NCBI GenBank assembly: GCA_037176725.1
Contig: JAZBRS010000057.1
Span: forward strand, 84,031,501-84,095,500
Reading direction: 5' to 3'
Length of the DNA stretch: 64,000 nucleotides
Source of the DNA: Posidonia oceanica
Taxonomy: Eukaryota > Streptophyta > Magnoliopsida > Alismatales > Posidoniaceae
Shown here: piece by piece, positions 26,852-38,866 of the stretch
How positions within the stretch are numbered: the first letter of the stretch is position 1
How the letters are laid out: each line of letters opens with the position of its first letter
Position numbers and translations under genes: made by a program
The notes under the pieces: generated by a model
The model's input: the letters and a program-made list of their open reading frames with translations, nothing else
What the model was told of the DNA's origin: nothing
Databases searched by the model: none

Positions 26852-29800
26852 TGTAGCGATCCCGATCGGAATCAGGCTTGCTGATTTAGCGGCGATTGGA
26901 TCCGAGGAAGAGGCTCAACTCGAAAACACTTAAAATCGAGGAGAAAAAGGAAAGATAAGACAAATCAGAGTCGCCACCAAGTCTATTAACGGAAGACGAG
27001 GAAAACCGGGGTAATGCGTGAATTAACGCGCAAAACCGAGCAATAAATGCAAAGCAAAGCAATGCAAAGGAAAACAAATGCAAGCAAATGCAAATGAGAT
27101 GACTCTAGCCTAGGATAAGGGCAGTACGGTAATTGCGGGCCAGAAGACAGGGCAAGGACTCCTGTTACGCGCGGGGAAGGTGTTAGGCACCCCCGACACG
27201 CCTGAGGATCGGTCTTTCTAGGCTTACGCTCGCATACGCAGGGAAATGCAGGATTGAATGCCTATGTGCCTATAAATGCCTAAATGAATGCTCAAGGTGT
27301 GCTCTAAGTGGGAAGAAACAAAGCAGAGAAGTAAACGTGCTCTCTAAATGCTCAGCTACACTGTCCGTGTTCCGAACCAGGCGGAACCTAGCTCGTGAGA
27401 ACTCCAGGCAGTAAGCATCACAGCCCTATATGCGAATGCAGGCGAGAAAACAAAGCGACGAGGAAACCATGCAATGCAGTCGACATGCAAGGGAAAACAG
27501 CGTAAAACACGCAAAACTAGACGAGAAAAGAGCAAGGCACGCAGAACGGAGCAAAAGAAAAAAACCGGCACGCAAAACGAGCGAGAAAGCAAGGCAGCAC
27601 GCAAAACGAGACAAGAAAACAGAATGGCACGCCAAACGGTGCAAAAAGACGATAACGGGCACGCGAAAAGGTGCCGAAACAAGACGAGCGCGCAAACGGC
27701 GCAAAAGCAAAGTAGGCACGCAAAACGGTGCCAAAACGGCGAAACAAAACCCCGGAAAAGCTATGCGAATGCTAATGCAAAGAAAAAGATTAGAAGAAGA
27801 CAAAGAGAGGTAAAACAGCGCGTGTGTGAGAACAGACGCTGTTCGGGGCCACACGGAGTAGGTGTAAAGACCTACAAAGGGGAGAGTGAGCAAACGGAGG
27901 GATTACCACTTCTTTGTGACCGTTTCCCACTAAACCGCTCCACGGTGTGTCTCGCACGTTGCCCAAAGCTCGCGATGCGATCGGATCGTGGAAAAGGGGG
28001 AAGAAAGTCGCATTAAGTGGTGAATCCAGGGAAAACACGACACAAAACACTCAGGAGTACGCGAAACGGGGATTGGAATTGATAGACAAGAAGAGGAGGT
28101 CCTATTCTACATGTTCAAAGAGACAGAAAGCCAAAACGAGGGAAACCGTGCAAATGGCATGCAAATGAATGCAATGCAGGGGTTCAGGAGGACATACCTG
28201 GAAATCCGGGGGTCTGATCGGAGATCTGTCTGGTCCATGCTGAAGAGCGCTTTGCTGCGGTCGCCTGGGCAGCTTACTTGAGAAGATCCAACGGCCGGAT
28301 TGGAAGATATCGCAGCTTCAAGGCAGAAGGGCCAGAACAGGGGAGAAGAACAGATCTAGGTATTCAGGAGGTCCTAAGGGTGTGCAAAAAAAGGTCTTCC
28401 CAGGTGAAGGGGAGCTAAAAGTGCTTAGTGTGTGCAAAAGGATGCTACAATGCAAGACTAAATGAATGCAGGATGCATGCAAAAGCAAGAAAAAGCAAAG
28501 AGAAGAAACTGGAAAAAACCAGGATTTCAGAAAGCATTTTGAAAAAAGAAAGGGGCTAAAAATGCAAATTTTCCAGAAACAGGGGTCCACAGGAAAGGAT
28601 TTCGAAAACAGGAGAGGACAGGGGTCCATTTTGCAAAAAACTAGGCTCAGAAAGCTGTTTTGAAAAGAGGGCATGCTTTTGAAGAGGTTTTGAAACCAAA
28701 AAGAAGTCAGAATGCAATTTTGGAAAAACTGGGGTCTAAAATGCAAAATTTCCAGAAAACAGGGTTCTGGGGAGTCTGGGAATGCTAGTGGAGGGTCTAC
28801 ATGCAATTTGGTAAGCATAGGAGCTAAGATGCAAGTTTAGGGGCAAAATGGTCTTTTTGCATGGTTTTTGAAAGATGCAAGGACCTATGTGTGATTCTTA
28901 AATCATGCAGGGGTCAAATATGCAATTTTATATGGAAAACATGCTCTGAAAAACAGGGAACAGGACTGATGTGTGATTTTTGGAAAAAACAGGGTCAGAA
29001 ATGCAATACAATAAGCCAAAATACATGCATAATAGCCACTGTCCATTTAAAATGGACCTAAATGCAAATATGCAAAAACTGAGGAAAAGAAATGCAATGC
29101 AGTATGCAAAATAAGAAAATAAAAGCTAAGTTCCTACAGTGCATGGACCTACATGCAAAATCAGAAACATGCATGGACCTAGAATGCAATGCAATATGGC
29201 AAAATGCATGCAACTAAATTAACTGATTTAAGACAGGACTTACATGCAAAAATCAAAAGCAGAGGGGCTAAACTACAAAATATTATAACTGAGACGCACA
29301 GTGACAGGACTGAAAAGCAAATACTAAAAAATATAAATAAAAACAGCAATTTAGCATGGTATTCAATTTAAAACTAAGCATAATAAATGGCTGAAGGACT
29401 GGAATGCAAAAATTGAAAAGCCTAAGCTAAACATGCAATATTTACATCTAAACTATACAAATAAGAAAATAAATGAACAGTGCTAGTCGGCGGTCGACGA
29501 GCACTGTAGCAGAATGCCGGCAGTGCTCGTGACCGCCGACAGGGGAGGTTGGGGAGGCGCAGACCGACGGAGCTTGGTGCTGGCGTTCGTCCGGAGCTCT
29601 GGGAACTGTCCGGAGCTCGCTCTGCTGGCCGGAGCGTCGTGGAGGTCAGGGGACCGGCGCCGGAGAAGAAAGGAAGACCGGCGAGCTGCAACGGCGTCTG
29701 GAAGGCTCGGATCTGGCCTCCGACCGGCGGGAAAGCAACAGGGGGAGGAGAGAGAGCTAGGGGAAGGAGGATTTACCTCTGATCGTGTCCGGAGCGTGCC

Positions 29801-32638
29801 CCCGACCTCAGCAGTGTAGGAGCCGGCCGGAGCTCGTCGTCCGGTTGCTGCGGAGGATGCTGGTGGCTCGCGGTGGTCCAGGCGTCCTCAGGATGACGCT
29901 CCGAAGCTTCTCGAACGGTCAGGTGGGACCTCAGCTGCTCGGACGAAGGATCGGCGCTTGTGGGTTCAGAAGATACTACCGGAGGCTGGGGGGTGTTGCT
30001 GCTCGTCCGGTGGAGTGAAATCCTCCAGGAGGTTGCTGGAGGTCTGGCGAGCGAGGTTGGATGCTCGGGCTGCTGTTCTGGAAGGTGTGGAGGGAGTTAG
30101 GAGGCTGGGCTGATTTCTGGTCTGGAACGAAGAAAGGTGTTTGTTGTGGAGTTTGGGGGCTGTGGCGGAAGGTTTGGTCTGCTGTCGGAGGCTCTGGAAA
30201 GGTGGATGTCTGGTGGATTTCTGGGTGGAGTTTGGGAAGAAGCTGCGGGCTGCGGTGAGGGGAATTGTGAGTTGGGTCCAGTTGGGTTGCAGTCGGCTTC
30301 AGGTGGTGTTTCAGGGCAGATTAGGTAGTGGAATGGCTGGGGAACGATGCTGGGAGATGACTGGGTTTCTGGGTGGAATTGGGGGAGTGATTGAGAGGGA
30401 AATTGAGGCTTGAATGGGTGCTGGGCTATTGGGAAAGAAGGGGAAGAGTCTGTTGAGTTTTGAGGAAGGAAAGGGAGAGGTTTCAGGAGGGGAATTCTGG
30501 GGAATTGGGTGGCCTCTCCGGGATGCACTGGACTCTCGAACTCTCTTCTGCTCTCTCCTGAATTGGAAGGATGAAGAGGAAGAAGGGAGAACGGTCTCTC
30601 AGGTGGAGAAAAATCCTCTGGATTCTGGTCTCTCTCAGGTTGGGTTCTCTCTGAATGCTCTCTCCGGTCTGCTAGCTGATGGTCCCTTCTGGTGGATGCT
30701 CTCTGAATGAGTTGAAGAACGAGGAGGAGGCTTATCAGGAGGAGCTACCGGCACGCGCGCTGAAAAAATTTGAATCCAACGGCGTCGCACTGCAGCAGAG
30801 GAGACGGCGAGGCGACCGGCACTTAATGCCTCCGGATTCGACGCTGAGACAGGAGAGAGCGGCGAGCTGCTGTAGACGATTGGATTGAGGACTCAAATTC
30901 AAATGAGGGAGGGAGTACTGCAGTAGTTGTTCGCGGGAGAGGAAGGCCGGCTGACGAAAGAAAAAGAAATGCAGAAGGAAGAAGAAGGGTGGAGATGGCG
31001 GGCCGGACTGTGCTGCGGGCCGAAGAAGAAAAATAAAAGAATAAAAAGAAGAAACGGGCCGGAGGGCCCAGTAAAGAAAAGGAAGAAAGAAAAAGAGAAG
31101 TAAGAAAGAAAGAGAGGGTAGAATGGGGAAATAAAATTAATGAAAAGGAACTAAAAATAAGTAAAAATGCCAGAAGGGTTGTGCTGTAGATTAGGATTTT
31201 AATTAAGATTTTTAATGGTCATTTTGAGTTGATTAATGTGTTTTGGGCTTGATTAGGGTTTTAGGGCTTTGGTTTTGTTTTTAATTGGTTTTCACTTGAT
31301 TAAGTGTTTGTTAAACCTTTTTTAAATTGTTTTAAAAATGGTGTTTCCCTTGTTGGACACTTAGGATATTGATTAGGATTTTTTAAGATTTAATTTCGTA
31401 TTAATCAAGGTTGGTTTTAGGTTTTTAAGTTTTAGTCTTCTTAGGGTTTCTTCCTTTTTAAGTCTTTTAAGTTATGTTTTGATTTTTATTTATTGATTTT
31501 TCTTGAAGTTTTTAGTTGGATTTTTCTGGTTTGATAGAGTGTTTTCAAGTCTTTCAGATGTGTTTTTCTCTTCTTTTTTAATTAAGTTTTTAACTTGTTT
31601 CTCTTATGTTTATTAGGTTAAGTCTTTTGCCTTCTTTAATTACTTGTTTTAGTGTTTGATTTTTAATTCTCCTTTTTAGGGTTTGTCTTTTAATTCTTTT
31701 AGTGGGGTTTTTTACTTTTGCTGGGTTTAGATCTCATTTTAGTTTTTTCCTTGATTTTTCAGTGTTTTCTTTTGATTTGTTTTGCATTTTTTAGCTTGCA
31801 TGTTTGGTTTTTCTTTTAGCTTGAATTAGTTAAGTTTAAGTTGTTAATTGCTTGTTTAATATTTTTTAATTGTTTTTCTTAGGGTTCTGATTTGTTTTTT
31901 TCTATGTTTTGAGGTTTTACAGATTTTTATGGGTTTTTGTGGATTTTTGCGAAAGGGAGAAAAGGAAAAGAGAAGGAAGAAAGAAATGGAAAAAAGAGGG
32001 AGATAAGAGGAAAAGAGATAGGTTGGAGGAAAACGATTTTTTTTAAAATTCAGAAAAAGTGTTAAAAATAAAGTAAAAATAAGGATAAGATAGAGGAAGG
32101 ATAGAAGCACAGAGGGGGCCCACAGCTAGACCAGAAAAAGGACAAGAAGGAGATGAAAAGAGAGATGATAATCAGGAGAGAGAGAGGAGAGAGAAAATGA
32201 TAATCCCGGAGAGAGAAAAGGATAATTTGGGTGAATGGGGGTCTTAAGGGTCTTGGAATGGGATGAAAATTGGTGAGTGGGTAGTCTAGGAGTTGAAGTC
32301 TTAGTTCTGAAGTTTTGGTTTGATTCTAAGGAGGTTTTGGAGGCGTTTCAAGGTGCAGAAAAAGGGTAGTTTCACCTAAGTTTTCTAGGGTTTTTGGGAA
32401 TGGGTTAGGTTTGGAAATTTCTAAGTTCTTGGGTAGGTTTGTTGGGTGGATAGTGGTGGATTTTCCTACGGATTTTGGTTAGGTTTTGAGGATGGGAAGG
32501 GGGGTAAAGGTCTAGGCCAAGACAGGCTGATTTTGGAGGGTAGAGAGGAGGATTAGGGCTAGGGTTTGGTTGGGGTTTGATCCAGCAATCACCAAGAGGG
32601 TTCCAAAGGTCCGGGCCTGCCAAGATGGGGTGTCAACA
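26852..32638 (-). mobile_element. LTR2, shared: 5' LTR of A and 3' LTR of B
   Basis: 5787 bp, TGTTGACA...CGCTACA on the minus strand. One side abuts the PBS of A, the other the polypurine tract of B, with no target duplication at either edge. It has its own private substitutions (for example TACGGTAATTGCG at about 27124, TACGGTCATTGCG in the others). It shares some variants with LTR1 and others with LTR3. Sub-blocks and the candidate donor (29776) are as in LTR1. Confidence 0.93.
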
Positions 32639-32651
32639 GATGCCCCTCCTT
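32639..32651 (-). other. Polypurine tract of element B
   Basis: AAGGAGGGGCATC on the minus strand, directly before the 3' LTR start. One base differs from element A. The inverted LTR-terminus copy around it is at 32623-32634 and 32695-32706. Confidence 0.8.
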
Positions 32652-33220
32652 GAGCGAGGGCAAGCGGAGCGCGGCTGCTGCTCAGGGTTGACAAGACACC
32701 CCATCTGACCGGCGGGAGCAGCGGGTTGCTATGGGCGTGAGCTACTTATTCGGCGGATGCACCGAAGATCGTAGCCCGTTGCCGCAATGCAAAATGCCAG
32801 TGCAGATGGATGCTGTGTTGTGTGTATGCATGCTGATGCGAGTGCAATGCAAGAGTTAGTATAAAAGTTAGTGCAGCTATACGAAAATGCTGATGCTGTG
32901 CAAGTGATACTGATGATGCTAATGTGATATGCAGTGCTAGCTAAGAAAGTGCTGAGATGATGCAGAAAAAAAGATAAAAAAGGCGCGATGTGGTGCGAAT
33001 ATCTGGCAGGGAGGCCAGACTTGCACGACAAAGCGAAGGAAAACAGGGTGCAGCTGGTCCCCGCCCGGGGAGCATGCTAGCAGAGAGAAGAGAAAGGGGC
33101 GCGAGGGGAGAGAGGCCAACTCTCCTATCGCAGAAAGGGGGTGCGTGACTTTGTCTTCCTGGGACAAGGTCACGCCGAAAAGGAAAAAAAAAATGATAAG
33201 GTGACGGGCTTATCGTCCGG

Positions 33221-34260
33221 ATAGTTTACGGTCCTATCAACCGGGAGTGACAGTTTACGGTCCTGTCAACCGGAGGTAGTTGTGAGTGATAGTTACTAGA
33301 TATCAGCCGTATAACATGGTTGTGGGATAGTTTACAGTCCTATCAACTGGCGGATAGTTTACAGACCTATCAACTGGCGGATAGTTTACAGACCTATCAA
33401 CTGGCGGATAGTTTACAGACCTATCAACTGGAAACCACAAACCATGAGGGATAGTTACTGGATATCAGCCGTATAACGCAATGCCGGATAGTTTACAGTC
33501 TATCATCTGGAGCGACAGTTTACGGTCCTGTCAACCGGCGGATAGTTTACAGACCTATCAACTGGAGGATAGTTTACAGTCCTATCAACTGGAAACGGCA
33601 TTGCGAGGGACAGTTACTGGATGTCAGCCGTATAACATGATTGCGCGTGGTAGTTTACAGTCCTACCAACTGGCGGATAGTTTACAGACCTATCAACTGG
33701 AGCGACAGTTTACGGTCCGGTCAACCGGCGGATAGTTTACAGACCTATCAACTGGAAACGCGCAATGATGAGGGATAGTTACTGGATATTAGCCGTATAA
33801 TGCAATTGCTGGTGATAGTTTAGGAGTATCAGCCTAACGACAGTTTACGGTCCTGTCAACCGGTGGATAGTTTACAGACCTATCAACTGGAGGATAGTTT
33901 ACAGTCCTATCAACTGGAAACCGCAATTGCAAGGGACAGTTACTGGATGTCAGCCGTATAACGTAATTGCACGCGATAGTTTACAGACCTATCAACTGGA
34001 GCGACAGTTTACGGTCCTGTCAACCGGTGGATAGTTTACAGACCTATCAATTGGAAAAGTGCAATTACGAGGGACAGTTACTGGATGTCAGCCGTATAAC
34101 ACAACTGCGGGCCGACCATGGATCGACCAGAAGATAGTTTAGGAATATCAGCCTGAGATAGTTTCGGATATCAGCCTAGCACGAGTGATTGATAGATGAT
34201 AGTTTAGGAATATCAGCCTGAGATAGTTTCGGATATCAGCCTAGCACGAGTGATTGATAG
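33221..34260 (-). repeat. ATAGTTTACAGACCTATCAACTGG repeat array, element B
   Basis: Same composition as in A, but with one fewer unit in the uninterrupted run near 33325-33431. The unit order elsewhere is the same, so the length difference arose after the two internal regions separated. Confidence 0.85.
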
Positions 34261-34322
34261 ATGATAAGAGGGGGTAAGATCATGATGAGAATGATAAGAT
34301 ATCGGACTTATCGGTCGGCAAA

Positions 34323-34715
34323 GAGGGGATGAGATAATGATGAGAAGTTGATCTAAAGAGGGGGACGAGATCATGATGAGAAATTAAGCTAAAGAGGGGG
34401 ATGAGATCATGATGAGAAGTGAAGCTAAAGAGGGGGATGAGATCATGATGAGAAGTGAAGCTAAAGAGGGGGATGAGACCATGATGAGAAGTTAATCTAA
34501 AGAGAGGGGATGAGATCATGATGAGAAGTTAAGCTAAAGAGGGGGATGAGATCATGATGAGAAGTTAAGCTAAAGAGGGGGATGAGATCATGATGAGAAG
34601 TTAAGCTAAAGAGGGGGATGAGATCATGATGAGAAATTATGCTAAAGAGGGGGATGAGATCATGATGAGAAATTAAGCTAAAGAGGGGGATGAGATCATG
34701 ATGAGAAGTGTTGAT
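34323..34715 (-). repeat. 36-bp repeats, element B (eleven units)
   Basis: Eleven units against nine in A. Two extra units (GAGAAATTATGCTAAAGA and GAGAAATTAAGCTAAAGA variants) lie near 34620-34690. Confidence 0.88.
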
Positions 34716-34716
34716 C

Positions 34717-34881
34717 GATAAGATATCGGACTTATCGGCCGGCAAAGAGGGGAAGAGGGAATGATGAGAATGATAAGATATCGGACTTATCGGCCGGCAA
34801 AGAAGGGATAAGGGAATGATGAGAATGATAAGATATCGGACTTATCGGCCGGCAAAGAAGGGATAAGGGAATGATGAGAAG
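34717..34881 (-). repeat. Three 55-bp palindrome-containing units, element B
   Basis: Units start at 34717, 34772 and 34827, each with GATAAGATATCGGACTTATC. Same number as in A. Confidence 0.83.
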
Positions 34882-35110
34882 AAATCATCCCATGACGCCA
34901 GGAACGTCATAAGGGAAAGAAGGAAAGAATGATACCAAGGGGCGATCAAAAGATGCCCCTGGTGTCGGGATGACACCAGGGGTTGGCCAGCGCGTCCTTG
35001 GCATCGAAAGCAAAGAGTGATGACAAGAGTGTCGTGCTTGTCAGACGAGTAGTTTGGGGGTACCAGCCCGCAAGGGACTCAGCTGAGGGCGATCAGCTGG
35101 GGACTCAGCT

Positions 35111-35420
35111 GGGGATGACTAGCCGAGAAGAGTGTCAGGTTGACGGACCTTTCGTCGAGCAATTTGGGGTGCCAGCCCGCAGAGATAATGATCCAGCTGG
35201 GGGCGACCAACTGGGGACTCGACTGGGGATGACCAGCCGAGAAGAGTGTCAGGTTGACGGACCTTTCGCCGAGCAGTTTGGGGTGCCAGCCCGCAGAGAT
35301 AATGATCCAGCTGGGGGCGACCAACTGGGGACTCGACTGGGGATGACCAGCCGAGAAGAGTGTCAGGTTGACGGACCTTTCGCTGAGCAGTTTGGGGTGC
35401 CAGCCCGCAAGGGACTCAGC
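35111..35420 (-). repeat. 114-bp repeats, element B
   Basis: Three units as in A. Hairpins of the CCCCTGGT...ACCAGGGG type flank the array at 34956-34982 and 35453-35479. Confidence 0.85.
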
Positions 35421-35977
35421 TGGGGATGATACCACAGGACAGCCAAAAGATGCCCCTGGTATCAGGATGGTACCAGGGGGTGGCTGATGCGCCCCTGGCA
35501 TCAAGATGCAAAGATAGATAAGCGAGTGGATGGATGATAGGTTGACGAACCCATCGCCGAGCAGTTTGGGGTGCCAGCCCGCAAGGGACTCAGCTGAGGA
35601 CGATCAGCTGAGGAGGATGACAGGTTGACGGACCTTTCGCCGGGCAGTTTGGGGTGCCAGCCCACAAGGGACAGCAGTCCAGCCGGGGATGACCAGCTGG
35701 GGACGTCGGACGGCGGAGCTTGGTGTCGCGGGCCTGCAGATGCTCTGGGCTCCGGATTGGGTGCTGAGGACTTCGCCGCGTTGGGATGTCTGCAAGTCTG
35801 ATTAGAGGGCCCAGGATAATGATGATGATGATATGCAATGCAGCAAAGAGTCTTGATGTGCAAGCAGAAAGTAGAAACAGTTTCCATTGATATGATCTTG
35901 ATAAGTACAATGCCTGCGGCAGGCCAGAAATGTACAGTACAATTTGAAAGAAGACCACATGATGGTCGCACAAGGGC

Positions 35978-37180
35978 CTAGTCAACTCGGGCCCTCTTTG
36001 GCTGCCTGGAGCCAGGGAATAGGGGGCCGCCTGGCGGGACTTCAGTGATTGGCCAGAGCTGTCGGACTTCAGCTTCATAATCAAGAGTGCATCCTGTACC
36101 TCTCACAGCTGCAATGTCTGTAGATTGGACCCCATGCTGCATCAGACTAGCAAGCTTCTTGGTTGGGGCAGTGGTGCTGAGAGGATAAGTCTGTAGAAGC
36201 TCGGGCGCTGTACTGTCAATGAAGGCGTCCTACTGGAAGCCGAACTGGCGCATGACCCTGATTGGATGGTACTCTACGCCTGCTGTGAAGCCCGGAAGAA
36301 TGATCAGCCGCGTGTCACGCGCGCTGAAGAAGATTGTGAATGGCTCTGCTGTAGAGGGAACGATGCGCCAAATCACAGCGTCGTCAGTCAGTGCTGACAG
36401 CCTCTCGTACTCGTCTTTGACGCTCTTGCCTGCTCTGGTTTGGGCGCTGCTGCAGTAGGCTTCGAAGGCGTGCACTTGAGGGCGCCGAAGGTCCATCTCT
36501 AAGTGCGCGGTCAGCCAGACTTGTATGAGTGCTCCGCAACCGTGGAAGTGGCGGCAGCGATGAGAAATGCGGTCCAGCCCGCGATAAGTCTCTGCCAAGA
36601 CAACTGGTGCCAGATCTATGTGCTGGGTCACCACAGCTAATGCAATCTCTGCAACCTCGATGGCCACTGTCAGTCGGCCATGAGTAAAGATTAGTTTGCC
36701 CAGAAAGCGGATGACGAATCCTCGGAGCCACAGCCCATCTCCGAGGTCAGCGTGCTTGTTCAAGATATCATCAAAGTGTGCAAGGCGAAGCATGGGCTCT
36801 GGTCCACTGGTGCAGATTAGGTTCTGTTGGCAGTCTTGAGTGGAGAGCCCAGTCAGTTGGTTCAGGACTCGGAGATATCCGTCGCGCCTCATGAAAACAG
36901 GCGGCCCCAAGATCTTTGAAAAGCCGCATATCCGACGCACCTCTTCCAGTGTAGGTGTCAGCTCAGTTTTGTTGAAACGGAAGACATGGTGCGCCGGCTT
37001 CCAGAATCTCGCGGCGGCACACAGGAGGTGGCGGCTGACCTCCACATCAGCAGCCTTTAGCAGCTTGGTTGGTATACCCCACAGGCGCAACTTTTCGCAG
37101 TCCTGTTGGGTGAGCCTGCTGATCCATTCTCGCAGGGCTTCCGAGCAATGTGCAGGAGTCAGCAGAGTAGGAAAACCCAT
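35978..37180 (-). pseudogene. DUF7745-like gene, element B (truncated)
   Basis: Same start (MGFPTLLTPAH, 37180) and the same domain blocks as the copy in A. A premature TAG at 36230-36232 (CAG in A) removes about 84 residues, including the basic C-terminus QPKRARVD. Homology continues in frame to the natural stop at 35978-35980. Other changes from A are scattered substitutions. Confidence 0.78.
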
Positions 37181-38666
37181 TATACTGGTTGCAGAAGACA
37201 GGCTGATTACTGCAAGGCTTAAGGTACCTGTTATCAATAAACAGTCAGATCTCGCAGGTATGTAATCACTGACAACAAGCAGAAACTGAGACTGAAAATG
37301 TAGTTCCAATATGCATCTAGGCAAAGTGATAACAGAACATAGCAATTGAGCACTGATAAGCAGGGGGATTCTGCAGCAGTCTTGCGGACACGGGGGCGAG
37401 GGTTGGTAGGAAATCTGGACCAGCGCAGCTTGAGTGTCGTCGATGTGCCTCTGCTGGGGAGAAGTACTGCCTTAGGGCCTGAGCGCGTTGCAGAGCGGGA
37501 GAAATTGATAGGAAAAGGAATGATAGAAGAAGATGCATGCATGCATGATGTAGGTGATATGCTTATGAAGATGAGTAGTATGCTTGGATGAATGAGTATG
37601 CTTGGATGAATGAGTATGCTTGGATGGATGGGTATGCTTGGGTGCCCTCAGCATACGAGGTGCTTTGGTGCCTGCTGCAGAGGAAGGGAGTGGTCCTTGA
37701 CTCACTGGGCCCTACTCAAACTCTCGGCTTATTGGTGGCGCTCCGGAACAGGTTGTTGGCATTATACAGGTGGTGATGTGGTGAGGACAGGTTACTGGCT
37801 GCACTCTCAGGACCTACACCTATTCTTTCAGCTCTCTTTTTTTGAAAGGTTTCTCCCTCATAGGTATGCAGTCTTTCTCTGCCCCTAGTTAGGAGAAGGT
37901 ATGTGTTTGCTCTTGGGAGGATGTGGTAGACCCCTTTTCCAGGCTTGACATGCTGGGGATCTCTAGTAAAGTATGGGGGATAACGGTGCCGGTGTTTTTT
38001 GGGCTACCTTTGCCTTTTCCTTCTTCTTTTTTTTTTTTTTTTTTGCTTGCTTTTTTCCTTTTTTGTTTTTGTTTTTGCTCTATCTCTTTTTTTTCTTTTT
38101 TTGCTTGATCTTTTTCCTCTTTTTTTTTTTTCAGGCTTTTGCTATCCCCATTCTGGTGGCAAAAGAAGGGTGCTTGAATTGTAATGGATTTAGGCTTTGG
38201 GTCTGCTGTGTGATGGGTAGAAGGAGCAGGGTTAGACTACATACCCCTATCTCTAGGGCTGGCTTTTGTCTTCGTCTTCTGTTCCTTGGAGGTGCCCAAA
38301 CCTAGATGTCTATTCTCACTTTTTTCAAGCTCACAACCTAACATTTTTTCTCCCTCAGAGGTGTATGTCCTTGTGAGATTGGGCAGTTCGCCTGTCCTTA
38401 TTGGTGGTGGCTCCCTCACTTGCTAAGACATCTAAGTAGTGCCAGGTGAGGCAGGGTGACTCTTTCCAGAGCAGGCAAGCACTTCCGGTTGTCATCACCG
38501 GGCGGAAGATGCGATGTTTGAGAGGATGACGATGATAATTTGAAAAGAAAAGAAAAAATGCAAGAGTTGAAAAGATGACGATGATGATTTGAAGTAGAGT
38601 TGAAGCAAGAAGGCGAGAATGCAAGTGCAGGTGGGAGAAGGGCATCTGCAACGGGGCCGCTTTCGG
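37181..38666 (-). other. Spacer between pol and the DUF7745-like gene, element B
   Basis: Non-coding. It holds the same TATGCTTGGATGAATGAG units (37574-37643) and a T-rich tract (38017-38142) that is a few bases longer than in A. Confidence 0.5.
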
Positions 38667-38866
38667 CTACTGATAGTATTTCTTCAGTTAGCAGAGGTTG
38701 ACGGGCTCAGACTGCTCGACCTGGTCCATATCCTCAAGAGTTACAGCGCCTCCGAAAAGATCTGCTTGACCACAAAGGGGCCACGCCAATTGGGTCGGAA
38801 TTTCCCACGACCGTCAGGCAAATGGATGACGCGCAAGACAAGGTCCCCTGATTGGAAGCTTCTGGA

